A program made the position numbers and the translations under genes. From contig CACJSY010000002.1 of assembly GCA_902596205.1 (NCBI GenBank), positions 1 to 64,000 on the forward strand: 64,000 nucleotides of DNA. Reading direction: 5' to 3'. The notes below the pieces were generated by a model. That model was not told the DNA's origin and searched no databases. It was given only the letters and a program-made list of their open reading frames with translations. This document shows positions 1 through 11,180 of the stretch, piece by piece. Origin of the DNA: an uncultured Pelagibacteraceae bacterium. GTDB taxonomy: Bacteria > Pseudomonadota > Alphaproteobacteria > Pelagibacterales > Pelagibacteraceae. Position 1 is the first letter of the stretch. Each line of letters begins with the position of its first letter.

Positions 1-576
1 TCTTCTCTTGTCTATAATTGCAAGATCAGCTTTAATTCTATTAGCTAAATCTCTTGTTCTTGCTACTCCTCCTACATCTGGTGAGACACAAATTAATTTT
101 TTATTACTTAATTTTTTTTTTATGTATTTAGCAAATAATGGTGCAGTATATAAATTATCGACAGGCATATCAAAGAAACCCTGGATCTGACCAGCATGCA
201 AATCTACAGTAACAACTCTAGTTGCCCCGGCATTAGTAATTAAATTAGCAACCACTTTTGCTGAAATTGAAGTTCTAGGTGCAACTTTCCTATCTTGTCT
301 TGCATAACCAAAATAAGGAATTACTGCAGTAATTGTTTTTGCCGATGACCTTCTTAAAGCATCAATAACTAGCAACAATTCCATCAAATTGTCATTGGCT
401 GGATTAGAAGTAGATTGAATGACGAATACACTATTCCCCCTTATATTTTCATTAATTTCAATATAAATTTCTCCGTCAGCAAATCTTCTTATATTAGTAT
501 TGATTAATTTTAGTTTTAAATTTTTTGCAATGTCTTTGCTTAACTTTAAATTACTTGTTCCAGATAAAATTTTCAT
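1..576 (-). CDS. prs: Ribose-phosphate pyrophosphokinase, C-terminus truncated by window edge
   Basis: Minus-strand translation from ATG at 576: [96 protein letters not shown]; typical PRPP synthetase motifs. Open at the window edge, so absent from the ORF track. Confidence 0.95.
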   Translation of the reverse strand, partial: MKILSGTSNLKLSKDIAKNLKLKLINTNIRRFADGEIYIEINENIRGNSVFVIQSTSNPANDNLMELLLVIDALRRSSAKTITAVIPYFGYARQDRKVAPRTSISAKVVANLITNAGATRVVTVDLHAGQIQGFFDMPVDNLYTAPLFAKYIKKKLSNKKLICVSPDVGGVARTRDLANRIKADLAIIDKRR

Positions 577-626
577 GAAATGTACCTACTTATACCTCAT
601 TTCTCCATCTTTTCAAATTAATTAAG

Positions 627-1379
627 TCAAACAATACAAACTGTAGATATACACCTACCGTAATCTTTTTGTTCTAGTTTCCTTGACCTTCTGTAACTAA
701 AAAAAATGCTCTTTTGTGTGAACGTATCTTTATCAATCTGGTCAACTTTGACTTTAAGTTTAAGGAGTTTATCTGTCACGTATTTTCTCAAATTGAAAAA
801 TTTTTTAATTTTACATTTATCAGAGAAATATTTTCTATTTTTTTTTGATTTTCTAACAAATTTCTCATAGAAAATTAAATCTACTTCATAGCTTTTTTTA
901 CCAATACAAGGTCCCACGCAAGCGTAAATTAAATTGTTAGAGCCAATTTTTCGAATTTTATTTATAGTATTTTTAATTATGTCGGAAAAAGCACCTTTCC
1001 ATCCGGCGTGTATACAACCAATAATATTATTTTTAATATCAAATAAAATAATTGGAACGCAATCAGCTGTAACTACTCCAAGTGCGATGCCTTTCATTTT
1101 AGTTACAATAGCATCAGCTTTAATTTTTTTTTTATAATTATTTTTATTAACTTCAATTACTCTGTTACTGTGAGTTTGATGCATTAATATAAGTTTATCA
1201 TTTTTTACACCCATCTTTTTTGCAACAAAATTTAGATTTTTACGAACTTTTTTTTTGTTGTCTTTTGATCCTTTGCCGCAATTAAGGCTTTTATAGATAC
1301 CTTTTGAGTACCCATGTTTCCTTGAAAAGAAACAGTGTTTTATCTTTTTTATTTTCTTAAGTTGTTTGGAGTAGAACAT
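627..1379 (-). CDS. pgeF: Peptidoglycan editing factor PgeF / multicopper polyphenol oxidase (laccase-domain) family
   Basis: HQTHSNRVIEV, ADAIVT, TADCVPIILFD, HAGWKG and GPCIG motifs. Confidence 0.9.
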   Translation of the reverse strand: MFYSKQLKKIKKIKHCFFSRKHGYSKGIYKSLNCGKGSKDNKKKVRKNLNFVAKKMGVKNDKLILMHQTHSNRVIEVNKNNYKKKIKADAIVTKMKGIALGVVTADCVPIILFDIKNNIIGCIHAGWKGAFSDIIKNTINKIRKIGSNNLIYACVGPCIGKKSYEVDLIFYEKFVRKSKKNRKYFSDKCKIKKFFNLRKYVTDKLLKLKVKVDQIDKDTFTQKSIFFSYRRSRKLEQKDYGRCISTVCIV

Positions 1380-2443
1380 TATGAAAAACCTAAAAATTTT
1401 GATTTATTTGATTTATAAGCTAAGATCGCTTTAAATAAATTACCCATAGAATTTGGACTTAATAATCTTTTAATTCTCAAGTAAAGATCTGATTGTTCTC
1501 TAAATTTCATTTTTTTTGCAACAATTTCTGCTCTTTCAAGAATTCCCATACTTTTTAGAAATTGTCTTTGAGTGATTACGTTTTTAATTTTCATTCTGTT
1601 TTTTTGGAAAAATTCGCTAAGTAGTTCAAAATTAACATGAGAAGTAACATCTGCCTTTCCCAAATTATAAAGTGGATTATTTTTTCTATGTTTAATTACT
1701 GACTGTAAAGTGCTTTGATTATTAGGTTTTAAATATCCATAATCTATTAACAAGATACACCCTTTTAATTTTGAAATTTTTTTTGTCATTTTTTTTAATT
1801 CTAAAAAACCTAATTTAGGTAATTCTATAAAATTTAATTTTTTTAAAGATTTGTACGATCTTATTATATTAATATCCCTTTTTTTAGCCTTTTTAAAAAT
1901 TTCAATTAAATTATTTTTTTTATCAAGGGTATAATTTTTTTCATAAAAAGAATTATTAATTTTTTTAAATTGTTTTATTGGCATCGCGTCAAAAAATTCG
2001 TTCCCAAAAAATAAAACTGGACCTGTTTTAATTTCACTAAATTTATCTATCCACTTTACATGTTTGTTATTTATATTTTTTTTTTGTATCTTTTTTAAAA
2101 AATTACTTTCTTCGTATAAAAATATTTTTTTTATTGAATTAAATTTTGGGAATCTCTCAAATGATTTTAAAAGAATTTTAGTTAAAGTACCATCACCAGG
2201 ACCCAATTCAACTATATTGAAATTATTCGGTCTTCCAAATAATTCCCAAGTTGAAATAATCCAGATAGCAATTGCTTCAGAAAACAAAAAAGAAATTTTT
2301 GGAGAGGTTACAAAATCTCCATTTTTTCCAAATGGTAATTTAGATGCATAATATCCGTGTTTATTGTCGTATAAAACACTTTTAAAAAATCTATCAACTG
2401 GAATAACTTTTGATTTCTTAAAAAACTTTAAATCAGATTTCAT
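1379..2443 (-). CDS. SAM-dependent methyltransferase, MidA/NDUFAF7 family
   Basis: DFVTSPKISFLFSEAIAIW, VELGPGDGTL and FGNEFFDAMPIKQF motifs; adjacent to pgeF and lgt. Confidence 0.88.
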   Translation of the reverse strand: MKSDLKFFKKSKVIPVDRFFKSVLYDNKHGYYASKLPFGKNGDFVTSPKISFLFSEAIAIWIISTWELFGRPNNFNIVELGPGDGTLTKILLKSFERFPKFNSIKKIFLYEESNFLKKIQKKNINNKHVKWIDKFSEIKTGPVLFFGNEFFDAMPIKQFKKINNSFYEKNYTLDKKNNLIEIFKKAKKRDINIIRSYKSLKKLNFIELPKLGFLELKKMTKKISKLKGCILLIDYGYLKPNNQSTLQSVIKHRKNNPLYNLGKADVTSHVNFELLSEFFQKNRMKIKNVITQRQFLKSMGILERAEIVAKKMKFREQSDLYLRIKRLLSPNSMGNLFKAILAYKSNKSKFLGFS

Positions 2444-3227
2444 CTTTTTTTTTTAAAATAATCAAAATTACAAATCCACTCAAAACCATAAAAAAACTTA
2501 GAATTGTCCCCATAGTTAATACGTTAAACAAGTATCCTACTTGAGTATCTGGTTCTCTAAAGAGTTCTGATATTATTCTGAAGACTCCATAAAAAATTAG
2601 AAATAAATAAGAGCATGTTCCCATTTTATATTTCATTTTTAAAATTAAAGTATTCAGAACTAAGAATAAAACTACTCCCTCTAAAGCTGCTTCATAAAGT
2701 TGAGAGGGATGTCTAGGCAACATATCTACTGCAGGAAAAATTACACTCCAAGGAACAGAAGTAACTTTACCAATTAGCTCTCCATTAATAAAATTAGCTA
2801 TTCGACCTAAAAAAATTCCTATTGGTGAAACGCAAGCGATTACATCCAATAAAAAAAAAGTAGGTACATTTTTTTTGATGGAAAATAAATATGTTCCAAC
2901 TATTATTCCAATTAACGCTCCATGAAAAGACATGCCACCTTCCCAAACTTGAAAAATTTCAAAGGGATTAGATAAGTAATATGTTGGATTATAAAAAATT
3001 ACATATCCTAGTCGACCACCTATAATTATAGAAATTATTAAATAAGTAATTAAATCGTCAAAAATACTAAGATTAAATTTAATGGCTGTTTTATTTATAA
3101 CACTTTTAACTATTTTTTTTCCGAGCCACCAACCTATTACAATTCCGAAAATGTATGCTAAAGAATACCATCTGATGATTATAAACCCAAAATTTATCAA
3201 AACAGGGTCTAAATTGTGAGTATACAT
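2433..3227 (-). CDS. lgt: Prolipoprotein diacylglyceryl transferase
   Basis: Multi-pass protein with GGRLGYVIFYNP, GGMSFHGALIG, GRIANFINGELIG and PRHPSQLYEA. Confidence 0.95.
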   Translation of the reverse strand: MYTHNLDPVLINFGFIIIRWYSLAYIFGIVIGWWLGKKIVKSVINKTAIKFNLSIFDDLITYLIISIIIGGRLGYVIFYNPTYYLSNPFEIFQVWEGGMSFHGALIGIIVGTYLFSIKKNVPTFFLLDVIACVSPIGIFLGRIANFINGELIGKVTSVPWSVIFPAVDMLPRHPSQLYEAALEGVVLFLVLNTLILKMKYKMGTCSYLFLIFYGVFRIISELFREPDTQVGYLFNVLTMGTILSFFMVLSGFVILIILKKKDEI

Positions 3228-3278
3228 GTCTACTTATATCACATTTGAAATTAAGATTGCCATCAAATAAGATAGGGT

Positions 3279-3524
3279 ATGAGCAATACTGAAAAAATTT
3301 TAAAATCTTTATCAAATTTAATTGAGAACGGTATTTTGACATCAAATGATATCAAAAAAGAAATTTCAACAGATTTAAAATTTAAAAAAGACAAATTAAT
3401 CAATAAACTTCAACTAGTATCAAGAGAGGAATTTGAGGTTTTAAAAAAAATTGTTCAAAAGCAGGACTTAATTATTAAGAAACTATCAAAAAGCAAAAAA
3501 ATTAGAAAGGCAAAGAAATCCTAA
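3279..3524 (+). CDS. UbiK/BMFP-family accessory coiled-coil protein
   Basis: Small 81-aa protein ending VSREEFEVLKKIVQKQDLIIKKLSK, typical of the BMFP/UbiK family. Confidence 0.7.
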   Translation: MSNTEKILKSLSNLIENGILTSNDIKKEISTDLKFKKDKLINKLQLVSREEFEVLKKIVQKQDLIIKKLSKSKKIRKAKKS

Positions 3525-4875
3525 CCTGCAATCCATTATAATTACTTTTGCCTAGCTGAATATTACCACCGTGAGAGTTTATTATATCTTCTACAATAGC
3601 TAAACCTAATCCAACACCTGCTTGGTTTAAACTTCTACTTTTGTCGAGTCTGAAAAAAGGCTTAAACACATTTTTATACTGATCCTCTGGTATACCAGGA
3701 CCGTCATCCTCTATTATAATTATAGCTCTGTTGTTTCCTTTTTGAATATTAATATAAACGTTGTTTCCGTAAGTTAAACCATTATGAATAACATTTTCAA
3801 AAGATCTTTGTAATGCTGTGGGCCTGGCATTTAACTCGATTAACTCTTTATTGTCTTTGAAATTTAATTTGTCGTTATTAAATTTATCTTTGATAGATTT
3901 TAAAAGTCTACCTAGGTTCACTTTAATTGTATTTTCTTGTGTTTGGGTTTTTGCGAATTGTAAATAATCATTTAACATTTTCTCCATTTCATCTATGTCT
4001 TTTGACATTTTTTTAGATATCTCTTTTTGTTGTAGCATTGCGAGCTGTAGCTTCAAGCGTGTCAGAGGAGTTCTTAAATCATGGCTTATTCCAGAAAGCA
4101 TTTCTGCTCTTTGATTTAGATGACGATTAATTCTTTTTGCCATTCGATCAAATTCAAAAGCAGCCTTTCTAATTTCTTGAGAGCCTGAAGCTCTAAAATC
4201 ATTTACATAATCACCTTTTCCGAATCTTTCCGCAGCTTTTGCCAATTTTACCAATGGTTTAGTTTGATTTTTTAAGAATATTAAAGCAATCACAATAAGT
4301 ACTAAAGAAGGAAGTGTAGTCCATAAAACAAACAACCTAACCGATGATGCTGAAACCATTTCTTTAGGAACTAAAAATTCAATAACTTCACTTCCAGATT
4401 TGATCTTAATCTCAACAGCATTTTTAAATTTTGAAGTACTAAACCAATAGTTATTGTTTCCAAAAGCAGATTTTAGCTCTCGCCTTAAGGATCTGTCCAT
4501 TGGACTGAATTTTCTTTCACCACTATTATTTGGAAAAGCCTCTTCATTGATCCCAATTTCAAAATTAAAATTATTTTTGTAACTGTCAGTAAAAAAATCT
4601 AAATTTTTTTTATCATTTTGATAAACTTCTTCTATTGCCTTTAATTGTGCGACCAATGATCTTGTGATATTTTTGTTAGATTTTATCCAAACACTGTCAT
4701 AAAAAACAATAGTTATAATTATTTGTAAAATAATTGTTGGAGCGGCGACAATAATTAAAGCTCTATAAAAGAGCCTTTTAGGCAAAATATATTTTATAAA
4801 ATTATTCAATCCAAAGAACATAGCCTGAGCCTCTAATTGTTTGAAGAAATTTCGGATTTTTTGGATCCAATTCAA
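3502..4875 (-). CDS. EnvZ-like sensor histidine kinase (true start possibly about 4821)
   Basis: HAMP-like region, H-box GISHDLRTPLTRLKLQL, N-box and DDGPGIPEDQ/GVGLGLAIVEDI. Confidence 0.93.
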   Translation of the reverse strand: MNWIQKIRNFFKQLEAQAMFFGLNNFIKYILPKRLFYRALIIVAAPTIILQIIITIVFYDSVWIKSNKNITRSLVAQLKAIEEVYQNDKKNLDFFTDSYKNNFNFEIGINEEAFPNNSGERKFSPMDRSLRRELKSAFGNNNYWFSTSKFKNAVEIKIKSGSEVIEFLVPKEMVSASSVRLFVLWTTLPSLVLIVIALIFLKNQTKPLVKLAKAAERFGKGDYVNDFRASGSQEIRKAAFEFDRMAKRINRHLNQRAEMLSGISHDLRTPLTRLKLQLAMLQQKEISKKMSKDIDEMEKMLNDYLQFAKTQTQENTIKVNLGRLLKSIKDKFNNDKLNFKDNKELIELNARPTALQRSFENVIHNGLTYGNNVYINIQKGNNRAIIIIEDDGPGIPEDQYKNVFKPFFRLDKSRSLNQAGVGLGLAIVEDIINSHGGNIQLGKSNYNGLQVRISLPF

Positions 4876-5476
4876 GTTTTTGTCTTAATCTAGTAATCAT
4901 AACATCAATTGATCTCTCTTGACTAATACCTGAAATTTTCCCTATTTCTTCTCTAGAATAGGTTGTGCCAGGATTCGCTAGCATTTCAATTAAAACTTTT
5001 TTTTCTGAGTTATTTATTTTTTTAGATGTATTTTTTAAATTTATAGTCATTTTATTTAAATTTACTTCTGCAATTCCGATCTTGTGAATACTTTTTAAAT
5101 CTAATTTATTACCTTTTTTGATAATATTTCTTATGCGTAACAATAACTCCCTAGGTTCAAAAGGTTTACCTAAGTAATCATCAGCTCCAAGTTCTAGACC
5201 TTTAATTCTATTCTCAACCTCTCCTTTTGCAGTTAATAATATTATTGGGACTTTAATTTGACGTTTAATTTCTTTTGTTAAATCATATCCATCTTGTCCT
5301 GGCATCATTACATCAAGAATTATTGTATCAAATTTTATATAATTCAACTTTTCTTTTGCTTGATCAGCATTTTCAGCTGTCGAGACAATATAATGATTTT
5401 CGGAAAGAAAATCCTTTAAAAGATTTCGAATTCTATCGTCATCATCAACTATAAGAATATGATTTTTATTTTCCAT
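4802..5476 (-). CDS. OmpR/PetR-like response regulator with winged-helix DNA-binding domain
   Basis: LIVDDDDRIRNLL, DVMMPGQDGYDL, LTAKGE, and C-terminal VMITRLRQKLELDPKNPKFLQTIRGSGYVL. Confidence 0.93.
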   Translation of the reverse strand: MENKNHILIVDDDDRIRNLLKDFLSENHYIVSTAENADQAKEKLNYIKFDTIILDVMMPGQDGYDLTKEIKRQIKVPIILLTAKGEVENRIKGLELGADDYLGKPFEPRELLLRIRNIIKKGNKLDLKSIHKIGIAEVNLNKMTINLKNTSKKINNSEKKVLIEMLANPGTTYSREEIGKISGISQERSIDVMITRLRQKLELDPKNPKFLQTIRGSGYVLWIE

Positions 5477-5906
5477 CTATTATTTTTTTTAAAACATCCT
5501 TAAATTTAATTACAGAGTCAGAGCTAGAATTTTTTAAAGCATTAAAAATTCTTTTTTTTTGTGTATTATAAACTGTTTCAAAAAAAGTTTTTCCCTCTTT
5601 ATCCAGAAATAAATTTTTTTTCCTAGTATCAGTTTCATCCTGTATCTGTTTAATCATTTTTGATTTTATTAAGTCTCTTAATACTCTATTCAAACTTTGT
5701 TTAGTCACTTTTAATTTAAAAATTAACTCACCCAAGTTTATACCTGGATTTCTTTCAATAAGATTTAATGCTCTTAAATGAGCAGGCCCAAAAAATTTTT
5801 TTGATAAGATTTCTTTAGGATCAGAAAATGTTTCTCTATAAGCGTAATAAAGCAGCTGAATAAACTCTTTAATTTGTTCATCTTTTAGATAAAGTAAATC
5901 TTTCAT
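5466..5906 (-). CDS. MarR-family transcriptional regulator (PetP-like by context)
   Basis: Winged helix PAHLRALNLIERNPGINLGELIFKLKVTKQSLNRVLRDLIKSKMI; overlaps the response-regulator start. Confidence 0.85.
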   Translation of the reverse strand: MKDLLYLKDEQIKEFIQLLYYAYRETFSDPKEILSKKFFGPAHLRALNLIERNPGINLGELIFKLKVTKQSLNRVLRDLIKSKMIKQIQDETDTRKKNLFLDKEGKTFFETVYNTQKKRIFNALKNSSSDSVIKFKDVLKKIIDGK

Positions 5907-5982
5907 AATGGTAAGTTATATTGACTTATCCTACTTATGAATATACTTTTTTAAAGAAAAAAAATCTATATATTTACAATTA

Positions 5983-6870
5983 ATGGAAAGTATACCTTAC
6001 GACAAACGATCGGGAAAAATTTGGTTTAACGGCAGAACTGTTGAATGGGCAGATGCTAATATTCATATATTAAATCATGGCTTACATTACGCTAGCTGCG
6101 TGTTTGAAGGTGAAAGAGTATATGATGGAGAAATTTTTAAACTCGAGGAACATACTGAAAGACTTTTTTATTCTGCAAAAAGAATGGGTATAAAAGTTCC
6201 TTACACTCAGTCAGAGATTAATGAAGCATGTAAAAAAATTATAAATATTCAAAAGGTTCAAAATGGATATGTAAGACCAATAATTTGGCGAGGTAGTGAA
6301 ATGATGGCTATTTCAGCTCAAAAAAATAAAATTCATGTTGCTATAGCAACTTGGGAATGGGGATCTTATTTTGATCCAAAATTAAAATTAAATGGAATTA
6401 AACTAAACATTTCAAGCTGGAGAAGACCCGCTCCAAATACAATTCCTTGGGATACTAAAGCAGCAGGTTTGTATATGATATGTACATTGTCAAAACATGA
6501 GGCAGAGGCAGAAGGTTTTACGGACTCCTTAATGCTTGATCATGAAGGGAATATTGCTGAAGCAACAGGGGCAAATATTTTTTTTAAGAATAAGTCTGGA
6601 GAATTGCACACACCAATTCCTGACTCTTTTTTAGATGGAATTACAAGAAGAGAAGTTATTAAAATTGCTGAAGCAAAAGGAATTAAAGTTGTACAGAGAA
6701 AAATCAAACCTGAGGAAATGAAGGACTTTGTGGGATGTTTTTTAACAGGAACTGCAGCTGAAGTGACACCAGTCTCACAAATTTCTAACTATAAGTTTAA
6801 GGTCTGCAATATGATTACAGATCTTAACAATTCATATCAAAATTTAGTAAGAAAAAGATCTGCTGCTTAA
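5983..6870 (+). CDS. ilvE: Branched-chain amino acid aminotransferase
   Basis: Class IV aminotransferase: HYASCVFEGERVYDG, RPIIWRG, DSLMLDHEGNIAEATGANIFF, GTAAEVTPV. Confidence 0.95.
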   Translation: MESIPYDKRSGKIWFNGRTVEWADANIHILNHGLHYASCVFEGERVYDGEIFKLEEHTERLFYSAKRMGIKVPYTQSEINEACKKIINIQKVQNGYVRPIIWRGSEMMAISAQKNKIHVAIATWEWGSYFDPKLKLNGIKLNISSWRRPAPNTIPWDTKAAGLYMICTLSKHEAEAEGFTDSLMLDHEGNIAEATGANIFFKNKSGELHTPIPDSFLDGITRREVIKIAEAKGIKVVQRKIKPEEMKDFVGCFLTGTAAEVTPVSQISNYKFKVCNMITDLNNSYQNLVRKRSAA

Positions 6871-7610
6871 TTTTTCTTTGCTGTAATTAACACCGACCAA
6901 GCAAAATACTTAAATAATTTAATTTTAAATAGTGTCTGGTCAAGTTTAACGAGCATCTGAAAAAACCTAGAATTGCTAGATCTATAGAATGGAAAAAAAA
7001 TAAGTGTTAAAAAACCATAGTACTTTAAAATTACATTTCCAAAGTTTTCTTCAATAATCTCGAAATCTTTAAAAATAAGAGGATGTTCATCTTTAGATCT
7101 AGATCCAGGTGTTAAAGCGCGATACAAATTTATTAGGGGATTGGTACCTAAGGGCTCAATAAATAAAAGTGACCCGCCAGGTTTTAAAATTCTAGCAATT
7201 TCAGTAATACATTTAGAAAATTGTAAGTGATGCAATATGCCTAAACCATAAACTATATCAAATTTATTATCTTCAAATTTTGTCTTTTCACAATTATCAA
7301 CTTTTAATTCTACTTTATAACTTTGATCATGAAATTTTTCTTTAGCTTTTAAGATTGAGACATCAGAAATGTCAATACCAGTAATTTTTTTTGGATTATA
7401 TTCTATTACTTTCTCTATAACTGGTCCTATACCACACCCGTAGTCAAGTATTTCAGAATTTTTAGCTTTTAAATTTAAATAGTTATAAAAATCTTCCCAG
7501 GCATTAGATATGGCCTTATAAAAAATATTTTCAAATCTTCCTTTGGATTGTGACTGAAGTTTATTATGAAACTCCTTCTCTCTTAAGTTTTGTTCAGTTA
7601 ATTTCATCAA
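6867..7610 (-). CDS. Class I SAM-dependent methyltransferase
   Basis: ILDYGCGIGPVIE, ITGIDISDVSI, FDIVYGLGILHHL, LKPGGSLLFIEP. Confidence 0.88.
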   Translation of the reverse strand: MMKLTEQNLREKEFHNKLQSQSKGRFENIFYKAISNAWEDFYNYLNLKAKNSEILDYGCGIGPVIEKVIEYNPKKITGIDISDVSILKAKEKFHDQSYKVELKVDNCEKTKFEDNKFDIVYGLGILHHLQFSKCITEIARILKPGGSLLFIEPLGTNPLINLYRALTPGSRSKDEHPLIFKDFEIIEENFGNVILKYYGFLTLIFFPFYRSSNSRFFQMLVKLDQTLFKIKLFKYFAWSVLITAKKN

Positions 7611-8194
7611 TTAATTTTTTCGTCTTGATTAATAGCATGATCAATGCCTCTTCTTAAATAATCATATCCAGTATAAAGTGTTAAAAACGCAGAAAGCCAT
7701 AGAAGAATTATGCCTACAGTTTGAGCGTTATAATCTTGAAAATTTATAATCTTATTTCCACTCTCGCCTGTTAACAATATAGCAATAGACAACATTTGAA
7801 TAAATGTTTTTAGCTTTGATAGGCTTGTCACCTGCATGGTAATTTTTCCTTTAGCTAAAAATTCTCTTAATCCTGATATCAATATTTCTCTTGTAAGAAT
7901 TATTATTGCTGCAATTACTTCATAGTTTTTTATTGTTCCGTTCATTACAAGAAGAATTAAAGCGGCTGCTACAAGAATTTTGTCTGCTATTGGATCTAAA
8001 AGCTCTCCTAACTTAGACTCTTCTTTAAACATCCTTGCTAGCAAACCATCTAAGTAATCGGTAAAGCTGGCAAGTGCGAATAAAAAAAATGGAATCAAAT
8101 CGCCAAAAAAACCAGGAATAAAAAAAGTCAAAACAAAAATAGGCACAATAATTATTCGTCCTATTGTAAGTATATTAGGTATTTTAAGCTTCAT
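7607..8194 (-). CDS. pgsA: CDP-diacylglycerol--glycerol-3-phosphate 3-phosphatidyltransferase
   Basis: CDP-alcohol phosphotransferase motif DYLDGLLARMFKEESKLGELLDPIADK. Confidence 0.94.
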   Translation of the reverse strand: MKLKIPNILTIGRIIIVPIFVLTFFIPGFFGDLIPFFLFALASFTDYLDGLLARMFKEESKLGELLDPIADKILVAAALILLVMNGTIKNYEVIAAIIILTREILISGLREFLAKGKITMQVTSLSKLKTFIQMLSIAILLTGESGNKIINFQDYNAQTVGIILLWLSAFLTLYTGYDYLRRGIDHAINQDEKIN

Positions 8195-8197
8195 AAT

Positions 8198-10036
8198 TTA
8201 TTCGTGAAAATAATTATATATTTTGTTTGCTATATTGTCTTCAATTCCTTCTATTGCCTTTAAATCCTCAAGACTAGCAGATTCAACAGCTCTAGCCGAA
8301 CCAAAGTGATTTAATAAAGCTCGTTTTCTTTGTTTTCCAATTCCATCAATTTGATCCAACAAAGATTTGCTCAAATTTTTCTTTCTTTTTGCTCGATGAG
8401 TACTGATTGCGAATCTATGTGCTTCATCCCTTAATCTTTGAATAAAGAATAAAAGTGGATCATTTTTATTTAAAATATATTCTTTATTTTTATGGTAAAT
8501 TTTTTCTTCACCTGCATTTCTTTTTTTTCCTTTTGCTACAGCTAAAATTGGTAGGTCATGTAAACCTAGCTCGTTCAAAACTTCTCTACTTACTGAATAT
8601 TGGCCTTTTCCACCATCTATTAAAATTAAATCTGGGAGTGATAAAGATCCTGATTTTTCTTTTATAGCTTTAGAAAATCTTCTAAATAAAACTTCTTTCA
8701 TCATTCCATAGTCATCGTTTTTTACCTTCTCATCTTTAATATTAAATTTTCTGTATCTCTTCTTAATAAAACCCTCATTACCAAAGCATATTAGAGCTCC
8801 GATGGAGTCAGTTCCTTGAATGTGACTATTATCATAAACTTCAATAAGATCTAAATTGCTATTTAGATTAAATTTGGCAGCAAGAGAATCAATCAAATTA
8901 TTATTAGTATCTGATTGGATTAGCTTTTGCTTTAAAGCTTGTTTCGCATTTTTTTCAGCAAGTTTTGAAATACTCAATTCATTTTTCGCTTTAGCTTTTT
9001 TAATAGCTATTTGCTTGTTCTCTTTTAAGGAAAATGTTTTTTCAAGAAGTTTTTTTTCATTTGTTTCTACATTTGTAATTATCAAAGAGGGTATAGTCTT
9101 ATTTTCATAAAACTGAGGTAAAAAAGATGATAGTATTTCTTCAACTTTGTCGTCAGTATCATGTTTAGGATAAAAGGCTTGATTACCCCAGTTTTGCTTA
9201 GATCTAAAAAAGAAAACTTGAATGCATGTTTTGCCAGTTTCTTTATAAATACTTATAACATCTGCTTCACTTAAATTAGTCTGATTGATTTTTTGGGAAG
9301 TCTGTATTTGAGTCAAAGCTTTAATTCTATCTCTAGCGATTGCAGCTTTTTCATAATCAAGTTCTTTACTGGCTTTCTCCATCTCTTTAGATAAGCTAAT
9401 TTGAATCCTTCTTGACTTTCCAGAAATAAAATCAATTGCGTTGTTGACAGTCGACAAATAGTCTTTTTCCCCAATATGTCCAACACAAGGACCAGAGCAT
9501 CTTTTTATTTGATAAAGAATACATGGACGGTCTCTGTTTTTAAAAACTGTATCGTCACAAACTCTTAAAAGAAAAATTTTTTGTAAAATTTTAATTGTCC
9601 AATTCGCTGACCCTATTGATGCAAACGGGCCGAAATAGTAGCCTGATTTAGATTTTTTACCTCTTAATTTTGTGAGTTGAGGCCATTTATCTTTGTTACC
9701 AATATAGATATATGGAAAAGATTTATCATCTCTCAATAAAATATTGTACCGAGGTTTATGTTTTTTAATTAAGTTTGCTTCAAGCAATAAAGCCTCACTT
9801 TCATTGCTTGTAGTAGTTGTCTCTAGGTTGTGAGTAAGAGACAACATTCTTTCTGTCCTTATTGGCAGGTTTGAGTCTGTTACGTAACTCTTAAGCCTAT
9901 TTGGGATATTTTTTGCTTTACCAATGTAAAGAATTTCACCGGTGGAGCTTAACATTTTATATACCCCAGGATTTTTAGGAATTAGTGGTATTTTATCTTT
10001 AATGACTTTTTTTCCTAGCTCTAAACTGTTAATCAT
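8198..10036 (-). CDS. uvrC: Excinuclease ABC subunit C
   Basis: GIY-YIG N-terminus [45 protein letters not shown]-terminal HhH. Confidence 0.97.
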   Translation of the reverse strand: MINSLELGKKVIKDKIPLIPKNPGVYKMLSSTGEILYIGKAKNIPNRLKSYVTDSNLPIRTERMLSLTHNLETTTTSNESEALLLEANLIKKHKPRYNILLRDDKSFPYIYIGNKDKWPQLTKLRGKKSKSGYYFGPFASIGSANWTIKILQKIFLLRVCDDTVFKNRDRPCILYQIKRCSGPCVGHIGEKDYLSTVNNAIDFISGKSRRIQISLSKEMEKASKELDYEKAAIARDRIKALTQIQTSQKINQTNLSEADVISIYKETGKTCIQVFFFRSKQNWGNQAFYPKHDTDDKVEEILSSFLPQFYENKTIPSLIITNVETNEKKLLEKTFSLKENKQIAIKKAKAKNELSISKLAEKNAKQALKQKLIQSDTNNNLIDSLAAKFNLNSNLDLIEVYDNSHIQGTDSIGALICFGNEGFIKKRYRKFNIKDEKVKNDDYGMMKEVLFRRFSKAIKEKSGSLSLPDLILIDGGKGQYSVSREVLNELGLHDLPILAVAKGKKRNAGEEKIYHKNKEYILNKNDPLLFFIQRLRDEAHRFAISTHRAKRKKNLSKSLLDQIDGIGKQRKRALLNHFGSARAVESASLEDLKAIEGIEDNIANKIYNYFHE

Positions 10037-10428
10037 ATTTTAGTCTTTGATACTGCAATACCAACTGATTTGGTTTTTTTTAGGATATCTAGTTTTTCTA
10101 ATTTTAAATCTATTTGTTTAACTAATTTGTTTTTAAATAGTATATTAAAAATATTCTCTGCCAAATCTTCTAATAATTCGTGATGTTTATAATTCACAAG
10201 TTTTTCTATTCTCGTAACAATTTCTTCATAATTTAAAATTGAATTTAAATCCTTATTATTTGGAGATACATATGGATCTGTCAAAATTTCAATATTAAAT
10301 TTTACTCTTTGTTTCTTTTTTTTCTCAAAGCTATGTATTCCAACTGAAATATTTAAAGTAAGATCTTTAATAATTACTTTCCTTTTGTATCTAAATTTGT
10401 CTCTTTTTTTAAATTTAATTATTTTCAT
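10033..10428 (-). CDS. folB: Dihydroneopterin aldolase family protein
   Basis: [72 protein letters not shown]. Confidence 0.85.
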   Translation of the reverse strand: MKIIKFKKRDKFRYKRKVIIKDLTLNISVGIHSFEKKKKQRVKFNIEILTDPYVSPNNKDLNSILNYEEIVTRIEKLVNYKHHELLEDLAENIFNILFKNKLVKQIDLKLEKLDILKKTKSVGIAVSKTKI

Positions 10429-11180
10429 TCTTTTGTATTAATTATATCAGGTGTTTGCCATGCTAGCCTTTGGCCGCCATCAATATTGATTATTTCTCCA
10501 GTTATACTTTTATTTTCAATAAGAAATTTTACCCCATTACAGATATTTTCTAAATCTACTTTTCTTCTTAATATTATAGATTTCCATTGTTTTTTAAAAT
10601 GTCTCTCAGATTGTCTTTTATTTTTTAAAGTAGGACCTGGTGAGACACCATTTACTCTAATATTTGGAGCCAGTTTCATTGCTGAAGTTTTTGTTAAAAT
10701 TGCCAAAGACGATTTACTTAATGTGTATGAGAAAAAAAAAGGAGTTAATTTTTCAACTCTTTGATCAATAATATTTACAATACATCCCTCTTTATTGTTG
10801 AGCAACTTCTTAAAGTTTTGAATTAATATGGCAGGGGCTTTTAAATTAATATTTATATGCTTTGTAAATAACTTTTCAGAGAAATTTTCAAGATTATCAT
10901 TTTCAAAAATAGAGGCATTGTTAATTAGACAATCTAAACCTTTCATCTTTTTATATGCAGTTTTAATTAAACTGTTAGTTTGCTTAAAATTATTTAAATC
11001 CGCTTTTAACAAATAAGTTTCAGCACCAAGTTCCTCAAGTTCTTTTTTTAATCTTAAAGCACTACTTTTAGATTTATTGAAATGAATAACCATTTTTGAA
11101 TCAAAACTTACCAAGCTTTTTGCAATTGCGGCACCTATCCTTGTAGCTCCACCGGTAATTATTATTTTTTTGGCTTCCAT
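10425..11180 (-). CDS. Short-chain dehydrogenase/reductase, FolM/pteridine reductase-like
   Basis: [60 protein letters not shown]; directly overlaps folB. Confidence 0.8.
   Translation of the reverse strand: MEAKKIIITGGATRIGAAIAKSLVSFDSKMVIHFNKSKSSALRLKKELEELGAETYLLKADLNNFKQTNSLIKTAYKKMKGLDCLINNASIFENDNLENFSEKLFTKHININLKAPAILIQNFKKLLNNKEGCIVNIIDQRVEKLTPFFFSYTLSKSSLAILTKTSAMKLAPNIRVNGVSPGPTLKNKRQSERHFKKQWKSIILRRKVDLENICNGVKFLIENKSITGEIINIDGGQRLAWQTPDIINTKE

Noticed and set aside
8-190. 60-aa ORF at window start
   Set aside because: Antisense to prs.
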